Positions 7,375 through 16,893 are shown, numbered from the stretch's first letter. The stretch: DNA of 37,910 nt from Desulfovibrio sp. (GCA_031288535.1 JAITRF010000051.1:1-37910); one strand, 5' to 3'. Notes: a model not told the origin generated them from the letters alone. A program made the numbers and translations.

Positions 7375-7710
7375 AATCCGGATATAATGATGAAGCAGGC
7401 GGCCATTCCCCTGCCGGCGACGCGAGGCGGCCCGCACGGGCGGCCTCGCGTCCGTTTGCCTAAAGGCGGCACGGCGTACTCGTTTCTTGACTGCTCCGCA
7501 TATTCGGCATAGAGCAGGACTACGTCGCAATGCACGGCGGAATGGAGTCAAGCTTTGAACCCATCGGATAGATCTGCGCCCCCCTTGCGGGACTTGGACC
7601 GTGAAGGAACGGCGGATCGGAACGAACCGGACGCGCCGGTTTCCCGCGCCTCCGGCCCTTCGCGTCCGGGCGTTCGTCTGGCCTGCAATTCGCCGCACAG
7701 GGGCTATTTC
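7375..7710. other. Spacer ahead of lysS with a GC-rich hairpin
   Basis: A third hairpin with 10-bp arms, GACGCGAGGC (7419-7428) / GCCTCGCGTC (7443-7452), lies in this spacer. The reading frame of lysS stays open back to an ATG at 7555, but the added ~52 residues are proline/arginine-rich, carry no lysyl-tRNA synthetase features and lack a ribosome site. The stretch is read as leader, not coding. Confidence 0.45.
7487..7515 (+). promoter_or_regulatory. Weak candidate promoter upstream of lysS
   Basis: TTGACT (7487-7492), a 17-bp spacer, then TAGAGC (7510-7515). The -35 is good and the -10 poor. It is the best-spaced pair seen between the hairpins and lysS. Confidence 0.3.
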
Positions 7711-9222
7711 ATGCCCATGCTGGAACACCTTGCCCAGCGCGACGAACTGAACGAGGTGATTAAAAACCGGGTGGTCAAGGCCTGCGAGATTCTGGACTCC
7801 GGGGCCGCGCTTTACTTCAACGGCTTCAGAAAAGAGGACGATGCGGCCGACATATTGAGCGCCAACGAAAATCTGGACGAGGAAGCCCTGGAGGCTTCCG
7901 GCCGGACCTACAGTCTGGCCGGCCGTATCGTTTCCCTGCGCTCTTTCGGCAAGGCGGCCTTTTTCCATCTCATGGACGCCTCCGGCCGCATCCAGTGCTA
8001 TGCGGCCAAAGAAATACTGGGCGAAAAGGATTATTCCCTTTTCCGGAAATTCGATACCGGGGACATCGTCGGGGTGCGCGGCGTCCTTTTCCGCACCAAG
8101 ACCGCGGAGCTCACCCTGCGTTGCGATTTCATAGCCCTGCTTTCCAAGTCCATCCGCTCCCTTCCGGAAAAATACCACGGGCTCAAAGATGTCGAGACCC
8201 GCTATCGGCAGCGTTATGTGGACCTTATCGTCACAGAGCGCACCCGGGAAATTTTCGGCGCGCGCGTGAAAATCGTGCGCGAATTCCGCCGCTTCATGGA
8301 AAACGAGGGCTTTCTCGAAGTTGAAACACCCATGCTCCAGCCCATACCGGGCGGGGCGGCGGCCAGGCCCTTTGTCACCTACCACAAGGCCCTGGACATG
8401 CAGCTCTACATGCGCATAGCCCCGGAGCTGTATCTGAAGCGGCTGCTGGTGGGCGGGCTGGAAAAGGTTTTCGAGATCAACAGGAATTTCCGCAACGAGG
8501 GCATATCCGTCCGCCACAACCCTGAATTTACCATGTGTGAGTTCTACTGGGCCTATGCCACCTTCGAGGACCTGATGGACCTGTGCGAGCGCCTGCTCGG
8601 GGCGCTGGCCCAAAGCGTGTGCGGCGGCCACGAGATCAGCTATCAGGGGCAGGACATAAACCTGCGGCCCGGTTCCTTCAGGCGGCTGAGTTTTTTTTCG
8701 TCCCTGGAAGAGATTGGCGGGCATTCTCCGAAATTATACCGGAATTACGAGGCCTTGGCCTCACATATCCGGCAGCGCGGCGAAAAAATCGTGCAGGGGG
8801 AGAAGCTCGGCAAACTGCAGGCCAAGCTCTTCGACCTGGACGTGGAACCCAAGCTCATCCAGCCGCATTTCATTTTTCACTATCCGACGGAAATTTCCCC
8901 CCTCTCCCGGCGCAACGACGCGGATCCGGCCATTACCGACCGCTTTGAGCTTTTCGTCGCCGGGCGCGAACTGGCAAACGCCTTTTCCGAACTCAACGAC
9001 CCGGCGGACCAGCGCGCCCGTTTCGAGGAGCAGGTCGCGGAGAAAAACGCCGGCGACGACGAAGCGCATTCCATGGACGAGGACTATCTGCGCGCCCTTG
9101 AATACGGCATGCCCCCGGCGGCGGGCGCGGGCATCGGCATAGACCGTCTGGTCATGCTGCTTACGGATTCACCCTCCATTCGCGAAGTCATCCTCTTTCC
9201 GCTCCTTAAGCCGGAAAACTGA
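7711..9222 (+). CDS. lysS: Lysyl-tRNA synthetase, class II
   Basis: This 503-residue enzyme charges tRNA-Lys with lysine in the cytoplasm. An N-terminal OB-fold anticodon-binding domain (about 65-175, including LRSFGKAAFFHLMDASG) precedes the class II core. Motif 2 is visible as FRNEGISVRHNPEFTMCEFY (about residue 260), and motif 3 as GAGIGIDRLVMLLTDSPSIR (about 472). The start at ATG 7711 gives the usual ~500-residue length and the family-typical N-terminus MPMLEHLAQRDELNEVI. The gene is followed after 90 bp by lepA on the same strand and may share its transcript. Assignment is very firm. Confidence 0.97.
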   Translation: MPMLEHLAQRDELNEVIKNRVVKACEILDSGAALYFNGFRKEDDAADILSANENLDEEALEASGRTYSLAGRIVSLRSFGKAAFFHLMDASGRIQCYAAKEILGEKDYSLFRKFDTGDIVGVRGVLFRTKTAELTLRCDFIALLSKSIRSLPEKYHGLKDVETRYRQRYVDLIVTERTREIFGARVKIVREFRRFMENEGFLEVETPMLQPIPGGAAARPFVTYHKALDMQLYMRIAPELYLKRLLVGGLEKVFEINRNFRNEGISVRHNPEFTMCEFYWAYATFEDLMDLCERLLGALAQSVCGGHEISYQGQDINLRPGSFRRLSFFSSLEEIGGHSPKLYRNYEALASHIRQRGEKIVQGEKLGKLQAKLFDLDVEPKLIQPHFIFHYPTEISPLSRRNDADPAITDRFELFVAGRELANAFSELNDPADQRARFEEQVAEKNAGDDEAHSMDEDYLRALEYGMPPAAGAGIGIDRLVMLLTDSPSIREVILFPLLKPEN

Positions 9223-9312
9223 CGTAAATCCGGGTAGCGCGCTGTACCACCCAAAGATGCACGCGGGACAGCGTACCAGCCATATTGCATTGCAAACGGG
9301 AAACGGTAATAC

Positions 9313-11118
9313 ATGCCCAGGCGGGAACATATCAGAAATTTCAGCATAATAGCCCACATCGATCACGGCAAGTCCACCCTTGCGGACCGGATTCTGGAAA
9401 TGACCGGCCTGGTGTCGGAACGCGACAAACGGGAACAGTACCTGGACCGCATGGACCTTGAGCGCGAGCGCGGCATTACCATCAAGGCCCAGACCGTGCG
9501 CATTCCTTACCGGGACCGGGACGGCCGGGAATATGCCCTGAACCTCATAGACACCCCCGGCCATGTGGACTTCAATTACGAGGTGTCCCGTTCCCTGGCC
9601 GCCTGCGAAGGGGCGCTGCTGGTGGTGGACGCCTCGCAGGGCGTGGAGGCCCAGACCCTGGCCAATGTCTATCTGGCTCTGGACAACAATCTGGAAGTCG
9701 TCCCCATCCTGAACAAGATAGATTTGAGCGGCGCCGACCCGGAGCGGGTCCGGCGCGAGATAGAGGAGGTGATCGGCCTGGATTGTTCCGGGGCGATCGC
9801 CATAAGCGCCAAGACGGGTATGGGAGTGGAGGCAGTGCTTGATGCGGTGGTGCGGCGTCTGCCCGCCCCGGAGGGGGACCCCGATCTGCCCCTGAAAGCC
9901 CTGATTTTTGATTCCTGGTACGATTCCTACCAGGGAGTCGTCGTCTTGGTGCGGGTCATGGACGGGAGCCTGAAAAGAGGCGATCGCATCCGTCTTTTTT
10001 CCACCGGGGTAGAATACGAGGTGCTGCGCCTCGGCGCTTTTTCCCCGGAAGCGGTGGATTTGCCTGCGCTTTCGGCGGGCGAGGTGGGGTTTTTGTGCGC
10101 GGGCATCAAGACCCTGGGCGATGCGCGCGTGGGCGACACGGTCACCTTGGCCGCCCGGCCGGCCGCGACCCCCGTGCCCGGCTTCAAGGAAGTCAAGCCC
10201 ATGGTTTTCTGCGGGCTCTATCCCACGGACAACGCGGATTACGAAATTCTCAAGCAGGCTTTGGAAAAGCTGCATCTGAACGATGCCGCCTTCTCCTTTG
10301 AGGCCGAAACCTCGCAGGCCCTCGGGTTCGGCTTTCGCTGCGGCTTTCTCGGCCTTCTGCACATGGAGATAATCCAGGAGCGCCTGGAGCGCGAATTCCA
10401 GGTCGAGCTTGTCGCCACCGCCCCTTCCGTGGTCTACGAGCTGCTGCTCACGGACGGGCGCGTCCTGCGCATAGACAATCCGGCCAGGCTTCCCGACCCG
10501 GTCCGCATAGCCTCCTTCCGCGAACCCTTCGTGCGCATGGAAATACACGCCCCCAGCGAATACGTGGGCAATATCCTCAAACTCTGCGAGGAAAAGCGCG
10601 GCACGCAGAAGGATATGCGCTACCTGACCGCCTCGCGGGTGGTCATAAGCTATGAACTGCCCTTCGCGGAAATAGTCTATGATTTCTTCGACCGCCTGAA
10701 ATCGGCCACCAGGGGTTACGCGTCGATGGACTATGCCATCAGCGAATACCGCGAGGCCGACCTGGTGAAGCTGGACATGCTGATCAACGGCGAGGTGGTG
10801 GACGCGCTCGCGGTGATCACGCACCGCTCCAACGCGGAGCGGCGCGGCCGCGCCGTGGCGCTGAAGCTCAAGCGCAGCATACCGCGCCAGCTTTTCGAGG
10901 TCGTCATCCAGGCCGCGATCGGCAGCCGCATAATCGCGCGCGAACGCAACTCCCCCCTGGGGAAAAACGTCACCGCCAAATGTTATGGAGGAGATGTGAC
11001 ACGTAAACGCAAGCTTCTGGAAAAACAAAAAGAAGGAAAAAAACGCATGAAGCGCATGGGCAATGTCGAACTGCCCCAGGAGGCCTTCCTGGCCGCTTTG
11101 AAGGCGGGAGACGAATAA
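9313..11118 (+). CDS. lepA: Elongation factor 4 (LepA), ribosomal back-translocase
   Basis: This 601-residue translational GTPase starts [20 protein letters not shown], the classic EF4 N-terminus including the P-loop (HIDHGKST). Further GTPase motifs are DTPGHVDF (about residue 80) and NKIDL (about 134). The C-terminus holds the LepA-specific domain, with [20 protein letters not shown] and the terminal basic stretch ([20 protein letters not shown]). It acts on stalled or mistranslocated ribosomes. Length matches the family. Its stop codon shares one base with the start of lepB (TAATG), so the two are co-transcribed and probably translationally coupled, a pairing common in many bacteria. Confidence 0.98.
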   Translation: MPRREHIRNFSIIAHIDHGKSTLADRILEMTGLVSERDKREQYLDRMDLERERGITIKAQTVRIPYRDRDGREYALNLIDTPGHVDFNYEVSRSLAACEGALLVVDASQGVEAQTLANVYLALDNNLEVVPILNKIDLSGADPERVRREIEEVIGLDCSGAIAISAKTGMGVEAVLDAVVRRLPAPEGDPDLPLKALIFDSWYDSYQGVVVLVRVMDGSLKRGDRIRLFSTGVEYEVLRLGAFSPEAVDLPALSAGEVGFLCAGIKTLGDARVGDTVTLAARPAATPVPGFKEVKPMVFCGLYPTDNADYEILKQALEKLHLNDAAFSFEAETSQALGFGFRCGFLGLLHMEIIQERLEREFQVELVATAPSVVYELLLTDGRVLRIDNPARLPDPVRIASFREPFVRMEIHAPSEYVGNILKLCEEKRGTQKDMRYLTASRVVISYELPFAEIVYDFFDRLKSATRGYASMDYAISEYREADLVKLDMLINGEVVDALAVITHRSNAERRGRAVALKLKRSIPRQLFEVVIQAAIGSRIIARERNSPLGKNVTAKCYGGDVTRKRKLLEKQKEGKKRMKRMGNVELPQEAFLAALKAGDE

Positions 11119-11729
11119 TGCCGGAAACTCTCTACCAAACCCCCCTGCACACCTTTATCGAATTTGTGAAAATTCTGGTCGCGGCTCTGATTATAGCCGT
11201 CATCCTGCGATCCTTCGTCATCCAGCCCTTTATCATTCCCTCGGAATCCATGCTTGATACCTTGCAGGTGGGAGACCGCCTCTTCGTCAGCAAATTCAGC
11301 TACGGCATACATCTGCCCTTTGTGGAAAAGGAGATCTTCTCCACCGGCGAACCCGAGGTGGGCGACATCGTGGTTTTCCCCTTTCCCCAGAACAGGAAGG
11401 AAGACTTCATAAAAAGGGTGGTGGGCGTGCCCGGCGACAGGCTGGAAATGCGCAACAAGCGGCTTTTCCGCAACGGTCTGGCCGTGGACGAGCCCTATGC
11501 CATACACACCGCGAGCGACGTGGACGTTTTCCGGGACAACTTCCCGCAAAGGACCGTGCCCGACGGAAAGGTCTTCGTGCTGGGAGACAACCGCGACAAC
11601 TCCAAGGATTCGCGTTACTGGGGCTATGTGGACAAGGATGAGATACACGGCCGGGCCTTTATCATCTACTGGTCCAGCGTCAACCTGGTGAACGTGAAAT
11701 GGGAGCGCATAGGCCGGTTGCTGCAATAG
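11118..11729 (+). CDS. lepB: Signal peptidase I
   Basis: This 203-residue inner-membrane protease removes signal peptides from Sec-exported proteins. One membrane anchor (about residues 13-33, FVKILVAALIIAVILRSFVI) is followed by the catalytic serine in PSESMLDTLQVGD and the catalytic lysine in FIKRVVGVPGD. The C-terminal signature GDNRDNSKDSRYWG is complete. The gene overlaps lepA by one base. The R3 repeat fragment starts only about five bases after its stop codon, and waaA follows. Assignment is firm. Confidence 0.97.
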   Translation: MPETLYQTPLHTFIEFVKILVAALIIAVILRSFVIQPFIIPSESMLDTLQVGDRLFVSKFSYGIHLPFVEKEIFSTGEPEVGDIVVFPFPQNRKEDFIKRVVGVPGDRLEMRNKRLFRNGLAVDEPYAIHTASDVDVFRDNFPQRTVPDGKVFVLGDNRDNSKDSRYWGYVDKDEIHGRAFIIYWSSVNLVNVKWERIGRLLQ

Positions 11730-11734
11730 GGCCA

Positions 11735-11770
11735 GGGCTGGCGCATCTAAATTCTATATTGTTAATTCAG
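11735..11770 (+). repeat. R3 repeat, truncated copy before waaA
   Basis: The sequence around GCGCATCTAAATTCTATATT (11741-11760) followed by GTTAATTCAG matches the head of R3 at 26167-26201 and, reversed, 13499-13532. The hairpin-bearing tail of R3 is missing. The fragment ends a few bases before the waaA start codons and leaves that gene without an obvious ribosome-binding site. Confidence 0.7.
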
Positions 11771-11776
11771 TATGTG

Positions 11777-13309
11777 ATGAATGCCTGCATGGAATTGTTT
11801 TTCCGCGTCTATGCGGTTCTGTGGAGGGGCGCGGCCCTGTTTTTGTGCGGGCATGAACGCCTGAAAGACAGTTTCGGGCGGCGCGCCGTTTTGGAAAACG
11901 GACCCTTCGCCGCTTTTGGGGCGGACCCTCGCCCGCGGACAGGTCCGGATGCGGGGCCGGACGCGGCGGACAAGGACCGGCAACGCGCCTTGACCGGGGC
12001 GGCCCCGGTGCGCCTGTGGATTCAGGCCGCCTCGGCGGGTGAGGCGAAACTGTGCCGGGCCTTTGTCCCGGCGCTGCATGCGGCCTTTGCCGCGCATCCC
12101 GGCTTCGCCGCCCGACCGCTGCGCCTGCTTTGCACCAGCCTCACCCCACAGGGCCTCGAAACCCTGGAAGAAGCGAAAAAAACCTTTCCCCCGGACCTGC
12201 GCTGCCTGTGCGGCTATCTCCCCCTGGACCGACCGGATCTGATGCGCGCCGCCGTGCGCCTCGCCCGGCCCCAGGCGCTGATCCTGCTGGAGACGGAGCT
12301 TTGGCCCGGCCTGATGCGGGCGGCAAAGCTCGAGGGCGTGCCGTTGATAGTGGCGAACGGGCGCATGTCGGAAAAAAGCTTTCGCTTCTATGGCCCGTCC
12401 CGGTTTTTCTGGAAAAATCTGGCCCCGGATCGCGTAGCCGCCGTGTCGGAAAAGGACGCCGCGCGCTACGCCGCGCTTTTCGGCTCTCCGGAGAAGGTTG
12501 AGACCATGTCCAACGTCAAGTTCGACCTCTTGCGCCAGGACGCGCCGGGCCGTCCGGGGACGGAAGCGGTCCTGCGTCTGCGCGCGGAGCTTGGCGCGGA
12601 CGAAGCCGACCTGCTTGTCCTTCTGGCCTCGGTGCGGGAAGAGGAGGAAGACCTGCTTCTGCCGGGGCTTTGCGCTTTTTGCGGAAAAAAAATCCGCGGG
12701 AGGGGTCTGGTCGTGGCCGTGGCCCCAAGGCACATGCACCGCATCGCGGCCTGGGAGGAGAAACTGCGGGCTTGCGGGGCGGCTTTTTTCCTGCGCCGGA
12801 CGCCAGGGGAAGGCGGGGCGGTTGGAGCGCGGGCGTCTGTTACGGGCGCGCGGGCGGACGGGAGCCGGATCTGCCTGTGCGCGAAATTCGGCGAACTGCC
12901 GGAGCTTTATGCGGCCGCCGACGCCGTTTTTGTCGGGGGCAGCCTTGCCCCGCTCGGCGGGCAGAATTTTTTGGAGGCCGCGGCTTGCGGCGCGGTACCC
13001 TTGGTCGGCCCGCATCTGGACAATTTTCTTTGGGCCGGGGCGGATGTTTTCGCTGCGGGACTGGCGCGTAAAATTTCCGGAGCGGCCGGGCTTTTCGAGG
13101 CCCTGGCGCGGGATTTGGAAGAACGCGCCGCCCTGCTTGATCTGGCAGGGGCCGGGGCGGAGACTGACGCCCGCGCCGGGGCGTCGGGGGAAATACAGGC
13201 GCATTTTCAGGCCCTGCTGGCCCCGAAACTGGGCGGAAGCTCCAGGGCCGCGCGGATTGTTCTGGAGGCCGTGACCGCCGGCGCCACGCCGTCCGCCGGA
13301 ACGTCATGA
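11777..13309 (+). CDS. waaA: 3-deoxy-D-manno-octulosonic acid (Kdo) transferase
   Basis: This roughly 510-residue membrane-associated glycosyltransferase adds Kdo from CMP-Kdo to lipid A precursors. Family signs are the N-terminal hydrophobic anchor (MELFFRVYAVLWRGAALFLC), the catalytic-Glu motif WIQAASAGEAKL, LLETELWPGLMRAA, NGRMSEKSF, SNVKFDL, and the sugar-nucleotide motif GGSLAPLGGQNFLEAAACG. It is longer than the usual ~425 residues because of low-complexity inserts near residues 40-75 and 350-365. Start choice is uncertain: ATG 11777, GTG 11774 and ATG 11789 are in frame and none has a clear ribosome site. The frame remains open upstream into lepB. The 11789 start fits the family N-terminus best; 11777 is used here. 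Confidence 0.9.
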   Translation: MNACMELFFRVYAVLWRGAALFLCGHERLKDSFGRRAVLENGPFAAFGADPRPRTGPDAGPDAADKDRQRALTGAAPVRLWIQAASAGEAKLCRAFVPALHAAFAAHPGFAARPLRLLCTSLTPQGLETLEEAKKTFPPDLRCLCGYLPLDRPDLMRAAVRLARPQALILLETELWPGLMRAAKLEGVPLIVANGRMSEKSFRFYGPSRFFWKNLAPDRVAAVSEKDAARYAALFGSPEKVETMSNVKFDLLRQDAPGRPGTEAVLRLRAELGADEADLLVLLASVREEEEDLLLPGLCAFCGKKIRGRGLVVAVAPRHMHRIAAWEEKLRACGAAFFLRRTPGEGGAVGARASVTGARADGSRICLCAKFGELPELYAAADAVFVGGSLAPLGGQNFLEAAACGAVPLVGPHLDNFLWAGADVFAAGLARKISGAAGLFEALARDLEERAALLDLAGAGAETDARAGASGEIQAHFQALLAPKLGGSSRAARIVLEAVTAGATPSAGTS

Positions 13310-13370
13310 CGCCGGGAGCCCGGCGAAGCCGGGTCCGCCGCCGCCTCTCCCTACGGACGTCGGTTGCCCG

Positions 13371-13420
13371 GGACTGACGCATCTTATTGCGTCAGTCCTG
13401 CGACGATGCGCAAGCATCGT
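13371..13420 (+). terminator. Two adjacent hairpins downstream of waaA
   Basis: Hairpin one has 11-bp arms: GGACTGACGCA (13371-13381) and TGCGTCAGTCC (13388-13398) around a six-base loop. Hairpin two is ACGATGC-GCAA-GCATCGT (13403-13420), a seven-base stem with a GNRA-type GCAA loop. They directly precede the R3 copy, which adds two more. No T-run follows, so a factor-independent terminator is not certain; an RNA-stability or protein-binding role is possible. Confidence 0.5.
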
Positions 13421-13421
13421 C

Positions 13422-13532
13422 CGAAGCCGCAGGCTTCGTAAGGAGCAAGGCGGCTTTGCCGCCGCCGCGAATCTCAAAGACATATATAATAATATTGTGA
13501 ATTAACAACATAAAATTTAGATGCGTCAGCCC
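13422..13532 (-). repeat. R3 hairpin-bearing repeat, reversed copy
   Basis: This is the reverse complement of 26167-26278, with small differences. It holds CGAAGCC-GCA-GGCTTCG (13422-13438) and GGCGGC-TTT-GCCGCC (13449-13463), then an AT-rich block ending ATGCGTCAGCCC. With the two hairpins just upstream, four stable stems lie within about 93 bp. The 547-bp stretch from 13310 to 13856 has no credible gene. Confidence 0.8.
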
Positions 13533-13659
13533 TGCCGGTTACCTTTTGCCGGTTGCCTTTCATCTGAAGTTCCTTTATGGTTCAAACCCGCTCCCTTCAG
13601 GGAGATTTCCGCTTGACGCCCGGTTTTGCCGACATGCCGTCCCGACCCGTTCCTCAGGA

Positions 13660-13795
13660 GAGGAGGCAGGGCAATCGTATGAATGAATATAACCTACTGA
13701 AATTATTCACTGCGAGTGACCAACCCGTGAAAATTTTCTCCTGTAATTTCAAGGCATTGTAACACTCTCATTCGATTACTCTGGGGGAGGAGGCA
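13660..13795. repeat. R4 MITE-like element (copy 2) with flanking direct repeats
   Basis: The element is 13672-13778 (107 bp). It matches 4634-4738 in the same orientation: inverted ends CAATCG and TCATTCGATTA, inner stem TGAAATTA (13698-13705) / TAATTTCA (13744-13751), and a variable apical part, here with the palindrome GAAAATTTTC. The 9-bp sequence GAGGAGGCA occurs on both sides (13660-13668 and 13787-13795), a spacing of 127 bp versus 126 bp for the repeats around copy 1. The element ends about 78 bp before tolC. Confidence 0.6.
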
Positions 13796-13856
13796 ATCCG
13801 CCTCCTGTCCTCCGGTATGGAACGGTCGGCGGATGGAGCCGGCTGTGGGTTTAAAC

Positions 13857-15167
13857 ATGAACAGGCCGAATCCGCTGTTGTTTCTATGTCTTCTGCTCGC
13901 GTTTCCGGCCGGGGTTTCGGCAGCGGAGGTCTATACTCTGGAGCGGGCGGTGACCACGGCGTTGGAGCGCAACTTCAGCGTCAAGGCCGCCGAGGAAGGC
14001 CGCGAGGCCGCGCGGGCGGGAACAAGCGCCGCGCGCAGCGCCTTCGGGCCGGTCGTCGGAGGCAGCTATGCCTATGATCGCCGCCAGCATAACCAGGAAA
14101 GCACCGGACGCGGCGTGGACAGGGAACTCTATACCTGGCGCGCCTATCTGAATCAGAATCTTTTCGCCGGCTTTGCCACCCTTGCGGATTACCAGAAGGC
14201 CGCGCTGGGCGAAGAGAGCGCCAGGGCCGGAATCAGCCGGGCGCGGCTTGAGTTGATCCGTCTGGTGCAGGTGCATTTTTTCACCTATCTGAAGGCCATG
14301 GAGGACGTGCGCAGCGCCAGGGACGCTCTGGACCGGCTGCGATCCCAGTTGGAGTCCAGCAAGGCCTTCTACAACGTAGGGGTTTCTCCCCGCATCGACG
14401 TGCTGCAGGCCGAGGTGGACGTTTCCGCGGCGGAAAGCGCCCTGCTGGTCGCGGAAAACTCCGTGGAAACGCAAAAGGCCAGATTGCACACCCTCCTGCT
14501 TCTCCCCCTGGATTCCGCGCACGACTATGCGGGCAAGCTGGATTACATCCCCTTTGCCAAGAAGCTTGACGAATGTCTGCAACTCGCCTATCGCAAGCGT
14601 CCGGACCTGATTATGGCCGAAAAGGCGGCGCAGATGGCCGACAAGGACGTGGTCAGGGCGCAGAGCGGCTATTATCCGCAGGTCAACGCTTACGGGGCCT
14701 GGGGAAGCAGGGGCAACTCGGCCGACGTCTCCGGCAGCCCCAACGTCAGCAACCGCTTCAGCGAGTGGACGGTAGGGGTTAACGCGGAATGGCGTCTTTT
14801 CGAATGGGGGAAGACCGCCTTCGAGAGCCGTCAGGCCAGGCACGAGAGCGCGAGGATCAGGGCTGAGTCGGAGAATCTGAGGCAGGAAGTGGGATTTCTG
14901 ATCAAGGAGCGCATCCTGTCCATGACCGAAGCCGCCAAGCGCATCAAGGTCGCCCAGGTGGCGGTGGAACAGGCCAGGGAGGCGTACCGTATGGCCGCCG
15001 CCCGTTACCGCCAGCAGGTGGGGACGATGACCGACGTCCTGGATTCCCAGGCCAAGCTGTCCTCGGCCGAAGCCTCGCTGGCCGGGGCGCGGGCCGATTA
15101 CTCCATAGCCCTGGCCAACCTTTACAGCGATATGGGGGAAGAAAACCCCTCGCTGAGAAACCGTTGA
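13857..15167 (+). CDS. TolC family outer membrane efflux protein
   Basis: This 436-residue protein starts [20 protein letters not shown] and has a clear signal peptide cut after VSA (about residue 22). The mature part has two TolC-type repeats of long amphipathic helices and outer-membrane strands: [20 protein letters not shown] opens the first, and [20 protein letters not shown] opens the second. [20 protein letters not shown] and [20 protein letters not shown] are the characteristic helix motifs. TolC trimers form the outer-membrane channel for drug efflux or type I secretion. No membrane-fusion protein or transporter is adjacent. The start ATG 13857 is chosen for the signal peptide; an in-frame ATG at 13833 would add eight residues. 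glmM begins 23 bp downstream. Confidence 0.92.
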   Translation: MNRPNPLLFLCLLLAFPAGVSAAEVYTLERAVTTALERNFSVKAAEEGREAARAGTSAARSAFGPVVGGSYAYDRRQHNQESTGRGVDRELYTWRAYLNQNLFAGFATLADYQKAALGEESARAGISRARLELIRLVQVHFFTYLKAMEDVRSARDALDRLRSQLESSKAFYNVGVSPRIDVLQAEVDVSAAESALLVAENSVETQKARLHTLLLLPLDSAHDYAGKLDYIPFAKKLDECLQLAYRKRPDLIMAEKAAQMADKDVVRAQSGYYPQVNAYGAWGSRGNSADVSGSPNVSNRFSEWTVGVNAEWRLFEWGKTAFESRQARHESARIRAESENLRQEVGFLIKERILSMTEAAKRIKVAQVAVEQAREAYRMAAARYRQQVGTMTDVLDSQAKLSSAEASLAGARADYSIALANLYSDMGEENPSLRNR

Positions 15168-15190
15168 AACGGGATTGCCGGGAACAGGGG

Positions 15191-16540
15191 ATGGACAGAC
15201 TTTTCGGAACGGACGGCATACGCGGGCGGGTCAACGTATTTCCCATGCTTCCCGGCATAGCCCTGCGTCTGGGGCTGGCCGCCGGGGCCTATTTCCGCAG
15301 CGGCAAACGGCGGCACCGCGTGGTCATAGGCAAGGACACCCGCCTCTCCGGCTATATCTATGAGAACGCCCTGGCCTCCGGACTGTGCGCCTCGGGCATG
15401 GACGTCTTTCTGGTCGGGCCGCTGCCCACGCCGGCCATCGCCTTTCTTACCCGCAACATGCGCGCCGATTTCGGCATAGTCATTTCCGCCTCCCACAACC
15501 CTTTTCAGGACAACGGCATAAAATTTTTCGATTCCAGGGGCTTCAAACTTCAGGATCATGTGGAGGACGCCATTGCCGGGATGGCCATGGACCCGGACTG
15601 GGAATGCGCCTACCCGCACCCGGCGGAGGTGGGACGGGCCTTTAAAGTGGACGACGCGCCCGGCCGCTATATAGTGTCCATCAAGAACAGCTTTCCCCCC
15701 CAACTGACCCTGGACGGGCTGCGGGTGGTTCTGGACTGCGCCAACGGCGCCAATTACAGAGTCGCGCCCATGGCCCTGAAGGAACTGGGCGCGGAGGTGG
15801 TGAGCCTGGGGATCGAGCCGGACGGCCTGAACATAAACCAGCGCTGCGGCTCGCTCCACCCGGACGTGACCGCGGCCAAGGTGCGGGAAACCAGGGCGGA
15901 CATCGGGCTTGCCCTGGACGGAGACGCCGACCGCCTGATCGTGGCGGACGAGAACGGAGATATCCTGGACGGGGATCAGATACTGGCCGTCTGCGCCCTG
16001 GACCTTATGGAAAAAGGCAGGCTGCCCGGAAAAACGCTGGTGGCCACGGTCATGAGCAACATGGCTCTGGAGATTTTCATGCGCGATCACGGCGGGAGTC
16101 TGCTGCGCACCCCGGTGGGAGACAGATACGTGGTCGAAGCCATGCTGGAGAACGGCGCGTCTCTGGGCGGCGAACAGAGCGGACACCTGGTTTTCATGGA
16201 TTACGGCACCACCGGGGACGGTCTTCTGGCCGGGCTGCAACTCTTGCGCATCATGTGCGAGAAGAAAAAACGCATTTCGGAACTGGCCGGGCTTTTGCGG
16301 CCTTTCCCCCAAGTGCTGCTGAACGTTCCGGTGCGCGCGAAGACCCCCTTTGCCGATCTGCCGGAGATAACAGCCGAGCGGGAAGCCGCGGAAACGGCCC
16401 TCAAGGGCCGGGGCAGGGTGCTTTTGCGCTATTCCGGAACCGAATCCCTCGCCCGGGTCATGGTCGAGGGTGAGGAGCGCCAGCAGGTGGAAGAACTGGC
16501 GGGGCGCATAGCGGAAACCGTGCGGCGCGTTTTGGGGTGA
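15191..16540 (+). CDS. glmM: Phosphoglucosamine mutase
   Basis: This 449-residue enzyme interconverts glucosamine-6-phosphate and glucosamine-1-phosphate on the route to UDP-GlcNAc, supplying peptidoglycan, LPS and possibly the nonulosonic acid pathway encoded later in the window. The sequence starts [18 protein letters not shown]. It shows the phosphoserine loop [16 protein letters not shown] (about residue 100), the metal-binding LDGDADR (about 240), the sugar-recognition GGEQSGH (about 325) and the phosphate-binding RYSGTES (about 415). The start at ATG 15191 is preceded by CAGGGG. Upstream codons in the same frame overlap the tolC end and are not part of the family N-terminus. Confidence 0.97.
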   Translation: MDRLFGTDGIRGRVNVFPMLPGIALRLGLAAGAYFRSGKRRHRVVIGKDTRLSGYIYENALASGLCASGMDVFLVGPLPTPAIAFLTRNMRADFGIVISASHNPFQDNGIKFFDSRGFKLQDHVEDAIAGMAMDPDWECAYPHPAEVGRAFKVDDAPGRYIVSIKNSFPPQLTLDGLRVVLDCANGANYRVAPMALKELGAEVVSLGIEPDGLNINQRCGSLHPDVTAAKVRETRADIGLALDGDADRLIVADENGDILDGDQILAVCALDLMEKGRLPGKTLVATVMSNMALEIFMRDHGGSLLRTPVGDRYVVEAMLENGASLGGEQSGHLVFMDYGTTGDGLLAGLQLLRIMCEKKKRISELAGLLRPFPQVLLNVPVRAKTPFADLPEITAEREAAETALKGRGRVLLRYSGTESLARVMVEGEERQQVEELAGRIAETVRRVLG

Positions 16541-16609
16541 AAAGCGTCTTTACAGGAAGACATTTTAAAGTTAAGCCCTCAAGGCATTTTTTTGAAAAGG
16601 AGCAGCCGG

Positions 16610-16720
16610 ATGGCCCATAAGAAAATAGAACGCCGTAAAGAACTGCAACGCAAGCGCCGCCGTCGCCAGGATCGCCTGCGCCTGCGCGTCAAAGACGCCA
16701 GGGCGGCGGTCAAGGCCTGA
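16610..16720 (+). CDS. 36-residue highly basic small protein
   Basis: This tiny ORF begins MAHKKIERRKELQRKRRRRQ and ends with a short Ala/Lys tail, 36 residues in all. It has an excellent ribosome-binding site (AAAAGGAGC, 16595-16603) seven bases before the ATG. Sixteen of the 36 residues are Arg or Lys, so RNA, ribosome or DNA binding is plausible. I recall very similar short basic ORFs in Desulfovibrio relatives, but I cannot verify that here. It lies between glmM and fmdB on the same strand. Its function is unknown. The ribosome site and the coding-like third positions support it being real. Confidence 0.7.
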   Translation: MAHKKIERRKELQRKRRRRQDRLRLRVKDARAAVKA

Positions 16721-16893
16721 TCGGGCTTGACAGAACCGAAGCGGCGCTTATCTCTATTGCCGGTCCCGGGTAAAACCCGTTTCCCGGTTTGCTTCGATTC
16801 CGGCTCGCGCCGGGATGCCGCATCGGAATATTGGCCGGCGGCTTTCGCGCGGCGGAGGAAGCTGTTTTTTCTTTTCGCTTTTCGGGAGGAAAC

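Noticed and set aside
7555-7710. 52-residue N-terminal extension of LysRS
   Set aside because: Low-complexity Pro/Arg-rich sequence without a ribosome site; start at 7711 gives the family length.
9223-9312. Possible tRNA or terminator between lysS and lepA
   Set aside because: Repeated CGCTGTACC/CAGCGTACC words are present but do not fold into a cloverleaf or a clean hairpin.
9169-11028. 619-residue minus-strand frame over lepA
   Set aside because: Antisense shadow of a complete EF4 gene with no recognisable motif.
13577-13762. 61-residue frame upstream of tolC
   Set aside because: It reads through the R4 repeat and has no protein features.
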